From Euclidia mi (taxonomy: Eukaryota; Arthropoda; Insecta; Lepidoptera; Erebidae): a DNA stretch of 64,000 nucleotides. The DNA lies in contig OX123186.2 in assembly GCA_944739405.2 (NCBI GenBank), forward strand, positions 10,066,995 to 10,130,994, in the 5' to 3' direction. Below, piece after piece: positions 34,801 to 45,787 of the stretch (position 1 is its first letter; the number at the start of each line of letters is the position of its first letter). The position numbers and the translations under genes are program-made. Under the pieces are notes generated by a model, which was not told where the DNA came from, did no database searches, and was given only the letters and a program-made list of their open reading frames with translations.

Positions 34801-35159
34801 ATTTGGAATGTGTTGCCTTCACAAATCTGCAGTGTTATGTGTTACGTTTTTTTAAAGTTTGCTTTGGAATAACGTTAGCTTGCTTATTTTTTAAATATGT
34901 CATTTATGAAATTTCTAATGAGTGGCAGTAGGTTCTAGTAATAGATGGAGTACTAGTTCATTATGCTTTCGTTATCCGTAAATTGAATTGTCATCAACAG
35001 TTATTTCTTATCCTTAGAATATTATTCACATTGGCGCCGTATGAAATCATTTTATGGCGCAATTACCGCTAAGCGATGATGCCAATAAAATTAAAATATA
35101 GAAAAATCCTTCCTTTATTGTTATTTAAATAATAATTATATTTTTAAAAGTAATTTTCC
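31811..35159. other. AT-rich DNA, nothing recognised
   Basis: Frames at 33011-33322, 33399-33662 and 33957-34212 overlap in several registers and lack motifs. Confidence 0.4.
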
Positions 35160-35402
35160 CGGCTAGCTGTTCTCCCCGCCGTGGGATCTCCACCTTGTCG
35201 TGGTGAGGGGATTCAGTAACCGTGGGTTTTAAGTACACCCACGGCGAAGCTAAGCGGGATCCCGGGAGGGGACGCGACCACGTGGGCTTGGGTAAGGCCA
35301 CGGGTACATGAGAAAGTCGAGGTGGTTTTTAGTGGTAAAACCACATACTCCGGCTCTCATTTCCCCAAGAGTCGGAGATCCGAAGGGATTTTCCACCTCG
35401 TA
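35160..35402 (+). repeat. GC-rich structured repeat, probable non-LTR retrotransposon UTR
   Basis: A sharp GC island with a run of strong stem-loops on the plus strand: 35220-35244 (CCGTGGGT/ACCCACGG), 35281-35302 (CGTGGGCTT/AAGGCCACG, one mismatch), 35322-35344 (GTGGTTTT/AAAACCAC) and 35348-35377 (10 bp, one G-U). CGAGGTGG at 35318-35325 can also pair with CCACCTCG at 35393-35400, closing the last two hairpins into a multibranch domain. The A-rich run straight after (TAAAAGAAAAA) suggests a 3' end. The phrase 'GATCTCCACCTTGTCGTGGT' is familiar from insect LINE-related repeats (recollection). No ORF. Confidence 0.55.
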
Positions 35403-36797
35403 AAAGAAAAATCTCTTCTAAATAATATTCCAACGATTTCAAAAGGCAAGTTATTCGAGTTTATTTACTTCTTTATAAAGAGATCTTCTTTTTGAATATA
35501 CATTAAAATTATAATAAAGTAATCAAACAAAACTGTGTTATAGAGTTTTCAATTTCAGATTATATCATTGTAGATCTATTTTTGTACAAAGAGTACACCT
35601 ACGCGACGTTCTTAAGACATTCTTGGATTATAGATTCAATATTATTACTTCCGAAAGAATCCTGTTTTGTAAAGAGTAAATGGTGTCCCACGCAATATAA
35701 ATTATAGATGCCTTGAAGAAAATGCGTCGGCGGAAAATATCATATTTCATGGCGTCCTTTTGAGGAGGTGAATACTGCCAATCATTTTGAACATTTCGTT
35801 GGCTACCGGGTCAGGTGTTAACGAGGTGCAGTGAACAAGATTCTGTTGGCTATAACTTACATTATTGTTTATTTTCTTTTGAGAAGATTAAAATATTGAG
35901 CAGGTTTTAATACATACAAAATAATTTAGCGAGTCTTAATCGCGTTAACTTACCTTTTTTAAGTAAGTAAACAAATACCTTAATTATTTTGTATGATGTA
36001 TACAAATCGCGAAAGTTTTAAATCAGTTTTGAAAAGTAAATATTTTTCTGTGTAAAACTATAAACAGTTTTTTTAATTTTAAAATTTGGGAAGGTTTTAA
36101 AAAAAAACGTACTATGGTAAAAATCTTGGTAGTGGTTATCTAATATATTATGCTCTCCCTGACTTCATTGATAATGTAGAAAATGGTTCGTGGTATTGTG
36201 TGCAAAGAGAGTTTTGGATATCATTAAATGGAGCTTAGCGTGTGACGTGACGTAAGTTTTATCATTTCTAAAATATGAATTAAATCTTTATTGCATTGAA
36301 ACATAAGCCTGAGTCGCGAGCTAATAATATTTAAGTAATAAAATTAAGAGAAAATTTTAGCTTATTTTCTTTTCACCAGCCTGTCCTGTCCCACTGCTCG
36401 GCAAATTTTAACTTATGTTTTTATAAAATGGAAATAAAGACAAATCTGACATTACAAAGTAAATTGCACTGTAGTCGTAAAAATTAAGAAATAATAAGCA
36501 GAAGAAAGAGTGAATTTGAGATAGTGGATTCTCTCTATCTAAACCATTTTGACACTCTTAAATGACGAAACCTCCAAAATCGGTCTAACCATTCAGGAGG
36601 TATATTAGTGATGTATTCACATCCACAAAAACAAAACTTATATATATTTCATAATCATAACAATATAAACACGCTGCGTCATGATAAAACTTATCACTAC
36701 TTATAGTAAAATCCATCATCAAAACTTCTAAAAATAAACCTACGCTCATAAATTCGCAGCGAACTAGAACCTTTATAGTTAAAACCACTGCCATCAA
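35403..36797. other. AT-rich DNA, nothing recognised
   Basis: The minus frame at 36585-36824 runs into the palindrome that follows and is a chance frame. Confidence 0.4.
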
Positions 36798-36942
36798 TGG
36801 CTTTACAAAGCGAAGCTGGATCACAACAACTTATAAACAAGTTGTTATAAACTATGAACTGTAATGTAGTTTACATTACAGTTCATAGTTTACAACAACT
36901 TGTTTATAAGTTGTTGTGATCCAGCTTCGCTTTGTAAAGCCA
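36798..36942. repeat. 145 bp palindrome, 71 bp arms, 3 nt spacer
   Basis: Arms 36798-36868 and 36872-36942 match at 70 of 71 positions around GTT. Each arm holds its own short inverted repeat (AACAACTTATAAACAAGTTGTT), the same two-level design as the palindrome at 1025-1175. A transcript would form an almost perfect 71 bp duplex. No flanking duplication or ORF. Confidence 0.95.
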
Positions 36943-39900
36943 AATTTTGTATGAAATTAACCGCGTCTATTCTGGTGACGAACACAACGAGTTTATTAGT
37001 AGGTTATTTTGGCTCTCTTTTGGTGGCGTAATGTTGTTATAAATTAGTGTTGACAACTAATTGTGAGTAATTATTTTTGGGACGTCAATTTTATTTTTCA
37101 TGGCGATTATTATCGTCCCTTGCGTTCGAGTACCTAATGAAGAGTATAAATCAAAAGTTTGACTAAAGCAACGAAAATTGTGACTCTTAAATAATTATGA
37201 ATCCTTTAATGCTTGTGAGAAAATAAGTGCTTTCAAAATAGCACGAAAAGTAATCTTATCTTTGAAGCAGAAGTATTTATTTGAACGAGGTAATTAACAT
37301 TAGCGCGTACTTTTCTCTTAGTTCAAATAAGCTGCAAAGAAATTATGGCAGTTTTTGGATTTTGCAGGAAAATAATTTTATAGGACTACTATTAAACAAA
37401 TATTCTGGTATTGTCACAATACTTGTACTTAGCAGCTATCAAAATACAAAAAGAATCTAAATGAGAATGATCAGCTAGATATATTATATTACAATATTAA
37501 ATTAATGAAATTGTTACGTACTTAGTGGATGTTCACAGATAATAGTGGGATTAGCTATGGAAAATCTGATATAGGCATGCTATTATGTAAGATTATGTAT
37601 CTTATATATTAGGCCTTTATATTCTCATGGGATCTTGTTCAAACATTTCCTGCCTACCGTTCCCAAATCTCAAGAGAAGTATTACACTCGAGAAATCATC
37701 CAATATACACGGTCAAAATCAACAAGTAAGCCGATATCAACACACAAGCACATCCAAGCATCTCACTCACCGTTCATTAGCAACCTCAATATGCCCATAG
37801 ACGGGGCACCACAAACATTTACACTAGCACTGACCTCCTGTTAACATAATAACAAAGCTTTGATGTCAAAAGCACCCATAAACATAGGTAACGGTCGGTT
37901 TAATGATGGGCGAGAGCAATTTCGGGAGCAACGATGTCTAATTAATACGTGTCTTAATAATGTGTGCGATATAAATAGAGGATACTCGGGCAATAAACAC
38001 GTGATAAATTTAAAATATTCAAAATATCAGCCTTATATTTACTGAAATAAAGTAGATTTGACAAAAACAGAAACACAAATAAAAAACGCTTTTTCGTTGT
38101 ATGGGAAAGTATACCTTATGATTGTAAACACTAAAGTTATTTATAGCGAAGCAAAGAATAACACGGCTTGTCTACGGCATATATGGTTTTATATGCGTTT
38201 ATGTCGTTCTTGGAGCAATTAGACAAAAGATAGAGCATTCCCCTCGCTAGTCTAGCCAAGATAATACCCAGACGTTTTCATAATTTATCGTGTGTTCTGG
38301 GCTTCTGTTAGAATGTCTAAAGCATTACTCCTAATAGGATTTACAGCTTGTTTGAAAAGCAAGCAAATTTTAAATGTTGAAGTTTAGTACAAATAAAATA
38401 CGTTGCATACGAAACATTCAATAAATACCTTCAAGTTTTATACTTTAAGGTTACTCCATTTTTTTATGAAAATACATATTTTATACGGCTGACAATTTGA
38501 GCGATGTTGTTTAATTTTTATTTTTTAAGTAAATTTATTATAAAAAGTTTTGAATTGTGCAGCAAAAAAATGAATAACAGTCATAGCTAACGAATGCCAA
38601 GAACTTAACGCTACATTAAATTCGTTCAAAATCCTTAAAATGTCTATTGTACGTAATTCTAATTTAGTCAAACGTCTGACGCCAACAAAAGGAAAAAAAT
38701 ACAACTTTCTGTCTCGGAACACGTGTCAACTTCCAAAAGGTGATTTAATGAATCTGCGTTAAAAAGGCATAATTAAGGTTTAGATATTCCGGCCGCGTTG
38801 CGAGGTCCCGATAATTTTGCCTCCCTTGCTTCTCATTTAAGATTTCTCGCTTATGTTGATTTACTACGTTTCAGATCGTTCGGCATTTTGATTAATACTT
38901 TTCAACGGAGCAGAAAGTTGGATGAAAAAATTTCTCACTAATTACCCGAGATTAAGAAACGTGCCTCTTTTACTTAAAAAAAAATGTTTGACGTTCGATG
39001 ATTTGACGAAAAGTTCCGCAGACTTTTCAGCAACGGTGCCAAGTCTTATCTTTTATAGTTCTGTTTGGTAAGCATTTTTGTTGATATCGTATGAGAAATT
39101 GGCAATAATTTTACTTAAATATTTTAGTAAATATCCTATATTTTTATGGTAACAGATAAGCCAGAGATATCGTTAAAGCTTTTTACGACCACATTAAGTC
39201 AGACGTGTCGCTTTTCAGACATTCATCTATCTAATGAACCAAAATCTGTTTCTTTTTATTTTTATAATGGACTTATGCCCAAGTCATTAAAAAAAGATGC
39301 CAAATTGGCTTTCCTACGATAAATCGATTCCAATTAATAAAACCATCATGAACCAATTGGAATCCTGTATTATGATAGTTAAAAGAACAATTTTTTAATA
39401 TTTATTTACCACTAATCCCATAAAATATAATTATACGAAACGGTAAACAAAATGTATTACATCTTTATTACGTAAGCTCTAGTTTGTATATAATATATGT
39501 ATATATAATAGTAGTCCATTTCTAACTGTGAAAATTTCTAACAGATAGCATTTGACACAATCATCATTTTAAGGCTCCATGTCTTGATCCGGTTTGAATG
39601 TTAGAAATATTCCCTCAAGAGCCACTCTCTATCATCTTTCAAACCATCCTATTAATAACTTGAAGTGCTGTTAATTTAACTTTTTCTGGAGCAACAATCT
39701 TGTTTTAATAGCTCGGAGCTTACACCGAGCAATTCTCTAAACGACTGGGTGTAAACTTGTTTTAAGAGTTGCTTTAGTTTTATTTATAAATAAATGTGTT
39801 CATATTCCACAATTTACTTATTTTTAAGAGGATATTACACTTTGTCTACTTAAGTTGAGTATAAAATATACGACATTGTAAAGTATTTGTAATAAAGTGT

Positions 39901-40352
39901 CTTATATTTGCAGGATTACTTTCTGCAAGATTTTGCAGCCCTGGAAACTTCAGAGAGAAAAAATATTACATTACACCAGTTTTACGATGCTTGTCCTTTT
40001 GTAGGTATTTAGACTTAACTAACATAAAAGATGAGGTTGTTTTATAAAATTTTATTCATACAAAATGGAGCTATTCAAAATATTATTCACTATGACGAAT
40101 AGAGCATATCTCATAAGCAATATTTGAAGCATGACGTATGCTTCGTATATCAAATTGACGTTTTGCCGGCTTTAATAAAACAACGTTGCATTTTATTGGC
40201 GATGCAAAGATTATCCGCGCGCTTTCAATACAGCTTTGCTTCGAGGTTAAAGTGGTAATTGTATTGAGCTGTCAAAAGTGTCGTACCCGGACAACTTCCA
40301 AATTCGCCGCTAAAGTCGCTAGTTAGAATCTTCGCATCGCCAATAATTACTA
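36943..40352. other. AT-rich DNA, nothing recognised
   Basis: Frames at 37635-37844, 37860-38045 and 38525-38722 show no motif. Confidence 0.4.
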
Positions 40353-40360
40353 TAAACATT

Positions 40361-40632
40361 GGTCTGCCTCGTTGGTCTCACGGCATAAATGTGCGCGTGG
40401 GATTGGGAGGTCACGGGTTAGGTCCCCGGGTCGGGCAAAGAGTTATTGGATTTTTCCGTTAGGAAATTCTCAGTAACAGCACGGAGTCTGGTAATGTGCC
40501 CGGAACGGCAATAGGCTCACCCCTTATTACGTGGGACTAAAATAAATAAGGCGAAAAGTGGGTGTAGCAATATCCCTCTGTCTACCTCTTCGGGGATATA
40601 GTCGTGAGACTATGTATGTATGTCTGTATGTT
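40361..40632 (+). mobile_element. SINE family A copy, full-length
   Basis: Head with box A 'TTGGTCTCACGGC' and a damaged box B ('GGGTTAGGTCCC'), body, then the conserved 3' end and a (TATG)n tail. TAAACATT at 40353-40360 and 40633-40640 is the probable 8 bp duplication. Box B damage suggests it is transcriptionally dead. Confidence 0.83.
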
Positions 40633-40865
40633 TAAACATTTGAATATGTTTTTTAAATAATTGATTAATTCGTTTTCTTTTTAACTAACCAGTTTTGGTA
40701 CACATACTGAGTCTATACTTGGTAGAGTTCCAAATTCGAATGCAGTTGTTGATGTCGATAAATTGAACTACGCAAAGCCACACAAAAGCTTTATAGATCT
40801 TTAGACATCTCTAAAATGAAATATACATATATATGAAGATCTTACAAAAAACCGAAAGTATATAT

Positions 40866-41134
40866 AAGGGGTGGCCATCCAGCTATAAGTAGAGTCTATA
40901 GCGGCAAGATAATAAGAATTTATCAACTGCTGAAATTAATCTTGCTGTATAATTTTTCAGTCACTGTCTATTAAAATGTTTCTATTTCTCTCAATTTTTA
41001 TAACAAAAATACGAAATTGACAATTTCTAGATACCTATACACTTTAATTTAAAGTTTATAATAGTATGGAATTGACACAACCCCGTTTCGCCGGTTAAAA
41101 CAGATCTTAGCTCTAATCCAGTTGGCCACCCCTG
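40866..41134. mobile_element. Small hAT-like non-autonomous element
   Basis: 269 bp. Left end AAGGGGTGGCCATCC and right end read inward CAGGGGTGGCCAACTGG form an imperfect TIR; CAGGGGTGGC is a familiar hAT tip. Flanks GTATATAT (40858-40865) and GTAAATAC (41135-41142) agree at 6 of 8, as for an aged 8 bp duplication. No coding capacity. It is unrelated to the CCGGT element at 12294. Confidence 0.6.
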
Positions 41135-41142
41135 GTAAATAC

Positions 41143-41558
41143 ATATAAATTTGTTCAGAATTACTCTAAAAAATAAAAGTGCTTCGTTATTAATTGTACT
41201 CTAGTTTTGCTACCGTTTAAATTGCTGGTGTTTCCTATTGTTGTACGATATTTTTGTAGTTTTGTTTCCCTAATGACTCTTTGTCAGGACTAAAAGAGTT
41301 TAGTAGTTTTATGTGTTGTTATTTTTTAAATATATTACGGTCACTAAAATGTAATATCTTTTATAAATATAGAATTATGTAATTCGATAAATGTATAAAA
41401 ATAATATAACTTTAGGAAAATTCTGAATAAAGTAGTGGCATGCCGTAGAATTTGTGAACAAACGTGCTAAAGTAAACTCTGTAAAAACATTTCTGTGTAA
41501 TAAGTTTCGCGAATAAATATTTTGTATAATCAGTGAGGAAAGAACATTTAATATCACA
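41143..41558. other. AT-rich DNA, nothing recognised
   Basis: No feature supported. Confidence 0.4.
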
Positions 41559-41569
41559 ACTTAGTAGTA

Positions 41570-41828
41570 CTGTACTGTGATTAACTGCCTCGTTGGTCTC
41601 GCGCGTGGGATTGGGAGGTCTCGGGTTCGATTCCCGGGTCAGGCAAAGTGTTATTGGGTTTTCCCGTAAGGAAATTCTCAGTAACAGCACGGAGTCTGGT
41701 AATGTGCTCGGTATGGCAATAGGCTCGCCCCCTATTACGTGGGACCTAAAAATTCATGGCGTAATGTGGGTGTAATATTACACCTCCGCCTACCCCTTCG
41801 GGGATACGGGTGTGAGTGTGTAAAAAAA
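41570..41828 (+). mobile_element. SINE family A copy with clear 11 bp duplication
   Basis: ACTTAGTAGTA flanks the copy at 41559-41569 and 41829-41839. The head has an internal deletion in the A-B interval: 'GTTGGTCTCGCGCGTGGGAT' lacks the 'GGCATAAATGTGC' of other copies. It retains a perfect box B (GGGTTCGATTCC), the body, the TAATATTA palindrome and the C(TTCG)G hairpin region, ending in an A run. Confidence 0.9.
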
Positions 41829-42123
41829 ACTTAGTAGTAGTAAGATTAGATTAATCAAATAACGTCTTCGGAAAACGGTTTCTTCATTATTAGGTATAAT
41901 AGTTATACCTGTGAATATATTAGTAGAATATTATGTAGCTAGAATCTTTTGCAAAATGACGTCGAAGGCACGCAATCATGTTTTGTATAAATATGTATAA
42001 ACTAAAGGAAATTGACAGAATGTTAATTCATGAGATGAAAGGAAATAAGATTCAATAATGAAGTACATAGTACATATGGCATATTAAAATTTCACTAGCA
42101 ATCACTCTAAAAGATTTCTACTA

Positions 42124-42149
42124 CACACATCAACAAAGTCTAGGGATAT
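42124..42149 (+). repeat. Tc1 element left TIR
   Basis: 26 bp, identical to the reverse complement of the right TIR; preceded by TA. Confidence 0.95.
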
Positions 42150-42389
42150 TTTATATTTCATCAAATATCTAAAAATCTATGAAGAATTTTCTGATACAGT
42201 AAATAGAAGAATCATAGATTATTTTAAGGTCTTTAATAAAAATAAAAAACATTTCGTGTTTTTTTTGTTTTAAATAAAAAAAAAAATTTTTTAATCATCA
42301 TGGAAAATTAGTATGATAACAACAAACATTTCTTCTTAAAAAACTATTAATTTTAATAAAAATGGAAAAAATCTTGTAAAATCTAATCA

Positions 42390-43415
42390 TTAATAATCAG
42401 TGTTGCCACCTCTTACATTGATTACACATCGACATCGATTGTTAATACTTAAAATTAAATTGTCAATGTCTTGCTGCGGTATGAGGTCCCATGTCCTTTG
42501 CAAGTGTTCGTAAAGTTGTTGTTCAGTCGTCAAATTTGGTGGAAAATCTCTCAAAGCTTTTCGTTGTAACATGTCCCAGGAATGCTCGATAGGATTTAAG
42601 TCGGGCGACTGTGCAGGCCAATCCAAAACTTGAATATCGTGCTCCCGGAGAGCGGTCGATACCAGCCGCGCCGTATGGCAAGGAGCATTATCGTGCATGA
42701 GTAGAAATTCATGGCCTATTTGAGTTCTGTGTGGGACAATAACGGGCTCTACTACCTCCTCGTGGTATTTTTGTGCAGTCATGCTGCCTTGGATCCAAAC
42801 GAGTTGGGTTCGTCCGCCAAGACGAATTCCTGCCCACACCATGATTGTCCCGCCTTGGTATGGGTGGACCTCCTGAGGGTGCCGTAGACGGCTAACTCTC
42901 CCTGGAGCTCTCCAAACGCGTGTTCTTCGTGAATCCGGGTGAAACCCAAACCGGGACTCATCGGTGAACAGCACCAAAGACCATTGTTCGTCACTCCATG
43001 GTAAATGCTCCCGAGCCCACGAAAGCCGCCGACCGCGATTGCCACGTCGCAATGCTGGAACACGCAATGGTCTTCGAGCATGAAGATCAACTTCATGTAA
43101 CCTTCTTCGCACGGTTTGGTCGCTTACCAGCAGCTGGTGGTCCTCCTGGAGCCTTTGCACTAGTTGCAGCGCTGTGATATTGGGTTGTCTTCTGGCGGTC
43201 ATTTGGAGAAATCGATCCTGTCTCTGCGTAGTAACACGATATCTACCTGTGTGCTGTTCGGCCACATCTCCAGTACTGCGATAACGTGACCACAACCTTG
43301 ATATCACATTTTGACTGGTATGTAGGGCCTCAGCAACGACGCGTTGAATTGCACCATTTTCTAACATGCCCACGGCTCGTAACATTTCATCTCGACTCAA
43401 ATGACGACGTGACAT
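42390..43415 (-). CDS. Tc1-family transposase
   Basis: 341 residues, the usual Tc1 length. It would bind the TIRs and carry out cut-and-paste transposition into TA. Domain order: helix-turn-helix 1 at about 6-51, a G-R-P-R-like motif 'GRYR' at 57-60, helix-turn-helix 2 at about 80-111, a basic segment 114-130 that may serve in nuclear import, then the DDE domain. Catalytic residues are D152 (FTDESRF), D242 (MHDNAPCH) and E277 (SPDLNPIEHSW), with 34 residues between the last two: DD34E. The methionine at 43415 opens the conserved N-terminus and has G at -3. No frameshift or stop is seen. It is distinct from the mariner enzyme at 8011-9063, whose third catalytic residue is D. Confidence 0.94.
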   Translation of the reverse strand: MSRRHLSRDEMLRAVGMLENGAIQRVVAEALHTSQNVISRLWSRYRSTGDVAEQHTGRYRVTTQRQDRFLQMTARRQPNITALQLVQRLQEDHQLLVSDQTVRRRLHEVDLHARRPLRVPALRRGNRGRRLSWAREHLPWSDEQWSLVLFTDESRFGFHPDSRRTRVWRAPGRVSRLRHPQEVHPYQGGTIMVWAGIRLGGRTQLVWIQGSMTAQKYHEEVVEPVIVPHRTQIGHEFLLMHDNAPCHTARLVSTALREHDIQVLDWPAQSPDLNPIEHSWDMLQRKALRDFPPNLTTEQQLYEHLQRTWDLIPQQDIDNLILSINNRCRCVINVRGGNTDY

Positions 43416-43686
43416 GACTTTTAAAGTTCGTACGTCACGTTAAATTAAAAAAGAAAAACAATTAAAAACCCTTTTCATTAATAATTATAATAAAACAGTT
43501 TTAACTTTCTGTAATGTAACGAATTACTAGCAAATTTGCCGCCATATTTTGTTTATTATTTTGTTTTTTTTCTTTCCATGTTCAAATTTTGAAAATAGAA
43601 TAAAAGAGGCTTTAATCTGTATATAAACTTTTTGTGGAAACTAACAAGGTTCTAAACTATAAACTCGTAAATAATTTAGGATTAAG

Positions 43687-43712
43687 ATATCCCTAGACTT
43701 TGTTGATGTGTG
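43687..43712 (-). repeat. Tc1 element right TIR
   Basis: 26 bp perfect partner of the left TIR, followed by TA at 43713-43714. Confidence 0.95.
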
Positions 43713-43714
43713 TA

Positions 43715-44469
43715 TAATTTGAACTAAACAATTATAATTTTACTAAACTGTAAGCAAACAGACCTACAAATGACTAGATGGTAAATACTTATCGTAAGTC
43801 AAGTCTATCAGCACATATACGGACCGTAGTGAACACACCGGTTTGCTCAATTTTATTAACATATATACATAAATAACCTTGAAACTTATGACAAGAGTTT
43901 GTACTGAATTGTATGATAATTAAACAAGGTTGCAATGTTTTTTATGACGATTCCACAGAACGACTTACATAGGTTACAAAAGATTTTTATGTCAATTAGC
44001 AGAGCGCCACAGAAGAATATAGGCAAAATAATATTATTGTCAATGGGCTGTTTTAGGATTCACTCAAAGATAAGTTTAATAGAACGTACAGCTTAAATAA
44101 GCCTTGAGTGCTTGTCATTTATATCATTTCTTCCATTTAGGTTAATCCCTTTACTGTGAACATAAATTTTAGAATATACAGCTATCACCGTCAACGATCT
44201 TCATTATACTTAAATATTATGTAATCAGCGAAACCCATTTCTCAAATATACATTTGAAATTAATGATTTCTAGGAATATCATATTTCAATAAACATACCA
44301 TAAAACGACTCAGACTAAAACTTAATATATAACAACATTGCCGAGCCATTCATTTCGCTACGACCAAAGTAATTGCGAGTATTTGTCTGCCTACACTTCC
44401 TGGAACCTATTTCCACGTCTGTCAATCATAAATCATACAATGATGTTATTAAATGTTCAAGTTACAGTA
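43715..44469. other. AT-rich DNA, nothing recognised
   Basis: No feature supported. Confidence 0.4.
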
Positions 44470-44660
44470 AGGCAGCGATAGCCTATTGGAGATACCGATA
44501 GATTGCCATGCAGAATGTCTTAAGTTAAAACCCTCAGTATGCTCCACTGTTTTTTCGAATTTATATGCGTATTAAATTGGTAATTATCGCTTGCCCCGTG
44601 CTTCTGTGAACAAGCCGGTACCGGTTGTCACAAAAATCTTTCAGTCGTTATTCACCACGG
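44470..44660 (+). mobile_element. Degenerate SINE, family B-like head and body
   Basis: 'GGCAGCGATAGCCTATTGGA' and 'GATAGATTGCC' match the family B head; 'TAAATTGGTAATTATCGCTT' matches its body at 46206-46225. Further on, 'GTACCGGTTGTCACAAAAAT' matches 31507-31526 instead, so the 3' part differs from the 46106 copy. Box B is lost. Confidence 0.55.
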
Positions 44661-44868
44661 CCGTTCGGCTAATCGCAATATTTAATCTATCGATGGATTT
44701 TGGTACTAAAGATAGGTATATTTTATTTATTTATAGACTCACGCCTGTATCTCCGAAGGGGTAGGCAGAGGTGTAATATTACACCCACATTTCGCCAGGA
44801 ATTTTTAGGTCCCACGTAGCCGAGCCTATTGCCGTACCGGGCACATTACCAGAATCCGTGCTGCTACT

Positions 44869-45462
44869 ACCTTGGGCAAACCTTGGAATTGGGTAGAAAC
44901 AACTTCGAGAGGGAGGCTTGCAGAAGAATACAGCTTGGCTGGGCGGCATATAGGAAACTCTGTCGAGTCTTTTCGTCATCCCTACCGCAAAGCCTTAAGA
45001 CAAAAGTCTTCAATGAGTGCGTCCTACCCGTTATGACTTACGGTGCCGAGACGTGGACACTGACGGTGCGACTAGTCCACCAATTTAAGGTCGCTCAGCG
45101 AGCTATGGAGAGGGCTATGCTCGGAGTTTCTCTGAAGGATCGAATTCGTAATGAAGTGATCCGACAGAGAACCAAGGTAATCGACATAGCTCAGAGAATT
45201 AGCACGTTGAAGTGGCAGTGGGCTGGTCACATCTGTCGCAGAACCGATAACCGATGGAGTAGCCGTGTTCTAGAGTGGAGACCGCGCCTTGGCAAACGTA
45301 GTGTAGGACGCCCTCCGGCTAGGTGGAGTGACGATATACGCAAAGTGGCTGGCAGCGGCTGGACACGAAGAGCCGAAAATTGGGCTCAGTGGCGTGCCAT
45401 TGGAGAGGCCTATATCCAGCAGTGGACTACGGCAGGCTGATGATGATGATGATGATGATGAT
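44869..45462 (+). mobile_element. RTE retrotransposon, 5'-truncated, nested in a SINE
   Basis: A 594 bp insert flanked by an 11 bp duplication GTGCTGCTACT (44858-44868 and 45463-45473), which is SINE sequence. It carries the reverse transcriptase C-terminus and ends in a (TGATGA)n tail starting at the stop codon, with no 3' UTR. The end 'AGAGGCC...CCAGCAGTGGACTA' plus (GAT)n matches the 3' end of the SINE at 46106-46410. Confidence 0.92.
44871..45440 (+). pseudogene. Reverse transcriptase C-terminal fragment (RTE clade)
   Basis: About 189 codons open to TGA at 45438-45440. Recognisable parts: 'LELGRNNFEREACRRIQLGW' (thumb region), 'CVLPVMTYGAETW' near 45020, 'AMERAMLGVSLKDRIRN', 'WQWAGHICRR' near 45215, and 'GRPPARWSDDIRKVAG' near 45307, closing with 'EAYIQQWTTAG'. 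The pattern is that of lepidopteran endonuclease-reverse transcriptases of the RTE clade. The endonuclease and the catalytic Y-x-D-D are missing. An upstream ATG at 44829 lies in SINE sequence and would give a chimeric start, which I do not regard as real. It is clearly a different lineage from the RTE at 1912-2713. Confidence 0.88.
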
Positions 45463-45605
45463 GTGCTGCTACTGAGAATTTCCTAAGGGAAAAACCCAAT
45501 AACACTTTGCCGGACCCGGGAATTGAACCCGAGACCTCCCAATCCCACGCGCACATTTATGCCGCGTGACCAACGAGGTAGATAGGTATATATTCATATG
45601 TATAT

Positions 45606-45787
45606 CACAAAATAGTATAAAACAAAGTCTATCTTTTGTCTGTCTGTTGGCTGTCCCTATGTATGCTTAAATCTTAAAAACTACGCAACGAATTTGAATG
45701 CGTTTTTTTTTCAATACATAGAATGATTCAAGAGGAAAGTTTATATGTATAATTGACGCGGGCGAAGCCGCTGGCGACGTTTAGTTA
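45606..45787 (+). repeat. Degenerate interspersed repeat
   Basis: 'TTAAAAACTACGCAACGAAT' to 'GGCGAAGCCGCTGGCGACGT' resembles a common insect repeat tail; the end matches 1-110. No ORF. Confidence 0.5.

Larger units (their letters stand above)
42124..43712 (-). mobile_element. Apparently intact Tc1-family transposon (DD34E)
   Basis: A 1589 bp element with perfect 26 bp TIRs (42124-42149 and 43687-43712, starting CACACATCAACAAAGTCTAG), flanked by TA at 42122-42123 and 43713-43714. One uninterrupted minus-strand transposase gene lies inside, with about 240 bp and 270 bp of AT-rich non-coding DNA on either side. Perfect TIRs and an open ORF indicate recent insertion and possible activity. Confidence 0.95.
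44722..45579 (-). mobile_element. SINE family A copy interrupted by an RTE insertion
   Basis: The SINE is split: the 3' half lies at 44722-44868 and the 5' half with tRNA-like head at 45463-45579. AGATAGGTATAT at 44710-44721 and 45580-45591 is its 12 bp target duplication. The tail is AT-rich (TTTTATTTATTTATA on plus). Between the halves sits the RTE fragment. Without the insert the SINE would be about 250 bp. Confidence 0.9.

Noticed and set aside
42779..43096. 105-codon minus frame
   Set aside because: Out-of-frame shadow of the Tc1 transposase gene.
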